This document shows, piece after piece, positions 55,303-55,429 of a stretch of DNA of 55,429 bases; the first letter of the stretch is position 1, and each line of letters opens with the position of its first letter. Origin of the DNA: Acaryochloris sp. CRU_2_0. Its GTDB lineage: Bacteria > Cyanobacteriota > Cyanobacteriia > Thermosynechococcales > Thermosynechococcaceae. The stretch is from contig JAAUOM010000014.1 in assembly GCA_012034865.1 (NCBI GenBank), positions 1 through 55,429 of the forward strand, written 5' to 3'. Below the pieces are notes generated by a model. It was given only the letters and a program-made list of their open reading frames with translations. It was not told where the DNA came from and searched no databases. The position numbers were made by a program, and so were the translations under genes.

Positions 55303-55429
55303 CCCACATTCCGCTGTTTCGAGGAGCCAAAAAATAATTAAGATCAGAACCCTTTGGTAGCAATACTCTTGGCGATTTAGCTATTTTTGAGATAATCAAT
55401 CCATATTCTCAATAAGATGAAATGATTGA

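Overview
The window comes from a cyanobacterium. It carries the psbE-psbF-psbL-psbJ photosystem II operon, petM, a psaI-like gene, rubredoxin rubA, the PSII assembly factor ycf48, a fused panC/cmk gene, a valyl-tRNA synthetase with the cyanobacterial membrane-anchor (CAAD) insertion, bciB, cruA and the fbp-tal-zwf-opcA oxidative pentose phosphate operon. Many GCGATCGC-like octamers (HIP1) fit this. The gene content and the unusual PsaI-like subunit resemble Acaryochloris, but that genus call is inference; nothing here proves chlorophyll d use.

Region 1 (1-12.4 kb) is accessory. A minus-strand gene train starts at Cas10 (12415) and runs to 818. It encodes a type III CRISPR effector of subtype III-D flavour: Cas10, four Csm3/Csm5-like RAMP proteins, Csx10, a small helical subunit, a Csx19-like protein and a CARF-HEPN RNase. 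Also carried are a PD-(D/E)XK-like protein, a Uma2 nuclease remnant, and a translationally coupled trio at the 3' end (MNT nucleotidyltransferase, 53-aa helical protein, 220-aa protein of unknown function). No cas1, cas2 or cas6 is present. Just past the last gene lie two CRISPR-like repeats spaced 75 bp apart, probably a decayed one-spacer array.

Region 2 (12.5-31.5 kb) is core genome: recN, a TPR protein, cbiT, an Orn/Lys/Arg decarboxylase, ychF, petM, rubA, ycf48, psbEFLJ, psaI-like, psiE-like, bioD, gdhA, an SDR epimerase, ylqF, valS, rbp and rpsU. The rubA-ycf48-psbEFLJ block is the classic PSII assembly neighbourhood. Region 3 (31.5-44.1 kb) holds an aspartyl protease, an amidase, panC/cmk, aspC, cruA, small conserved proteins (DUF1823, DUF3611), bciB and a Rieske oxygenase interrupted by an in-frame TGA. 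Region 4 (44.1-44.9 kb) is a wrecked IS630-type transposase followed by a 135-bp MITE-like element that ends at the start codon of the next gene. Region 5 (44.9-55.4 kb) has a VanW/glycosyltransferase-like gene, opcA, zwf, tal, fbp and a triple-FHA ABC transporter.

Six genes (rubA, bioD, the SDR epimerase, the amidase, zwf, the ABC transporter) are broken by single-base deletions, several of them in homopolymers, with the lost C-terminus intact in the next frame. Because zwf and rubA are normally retained, uncorrected sequencing error is the likeliest cause. The Rieske gene differs: it has a base substitution making a stop.
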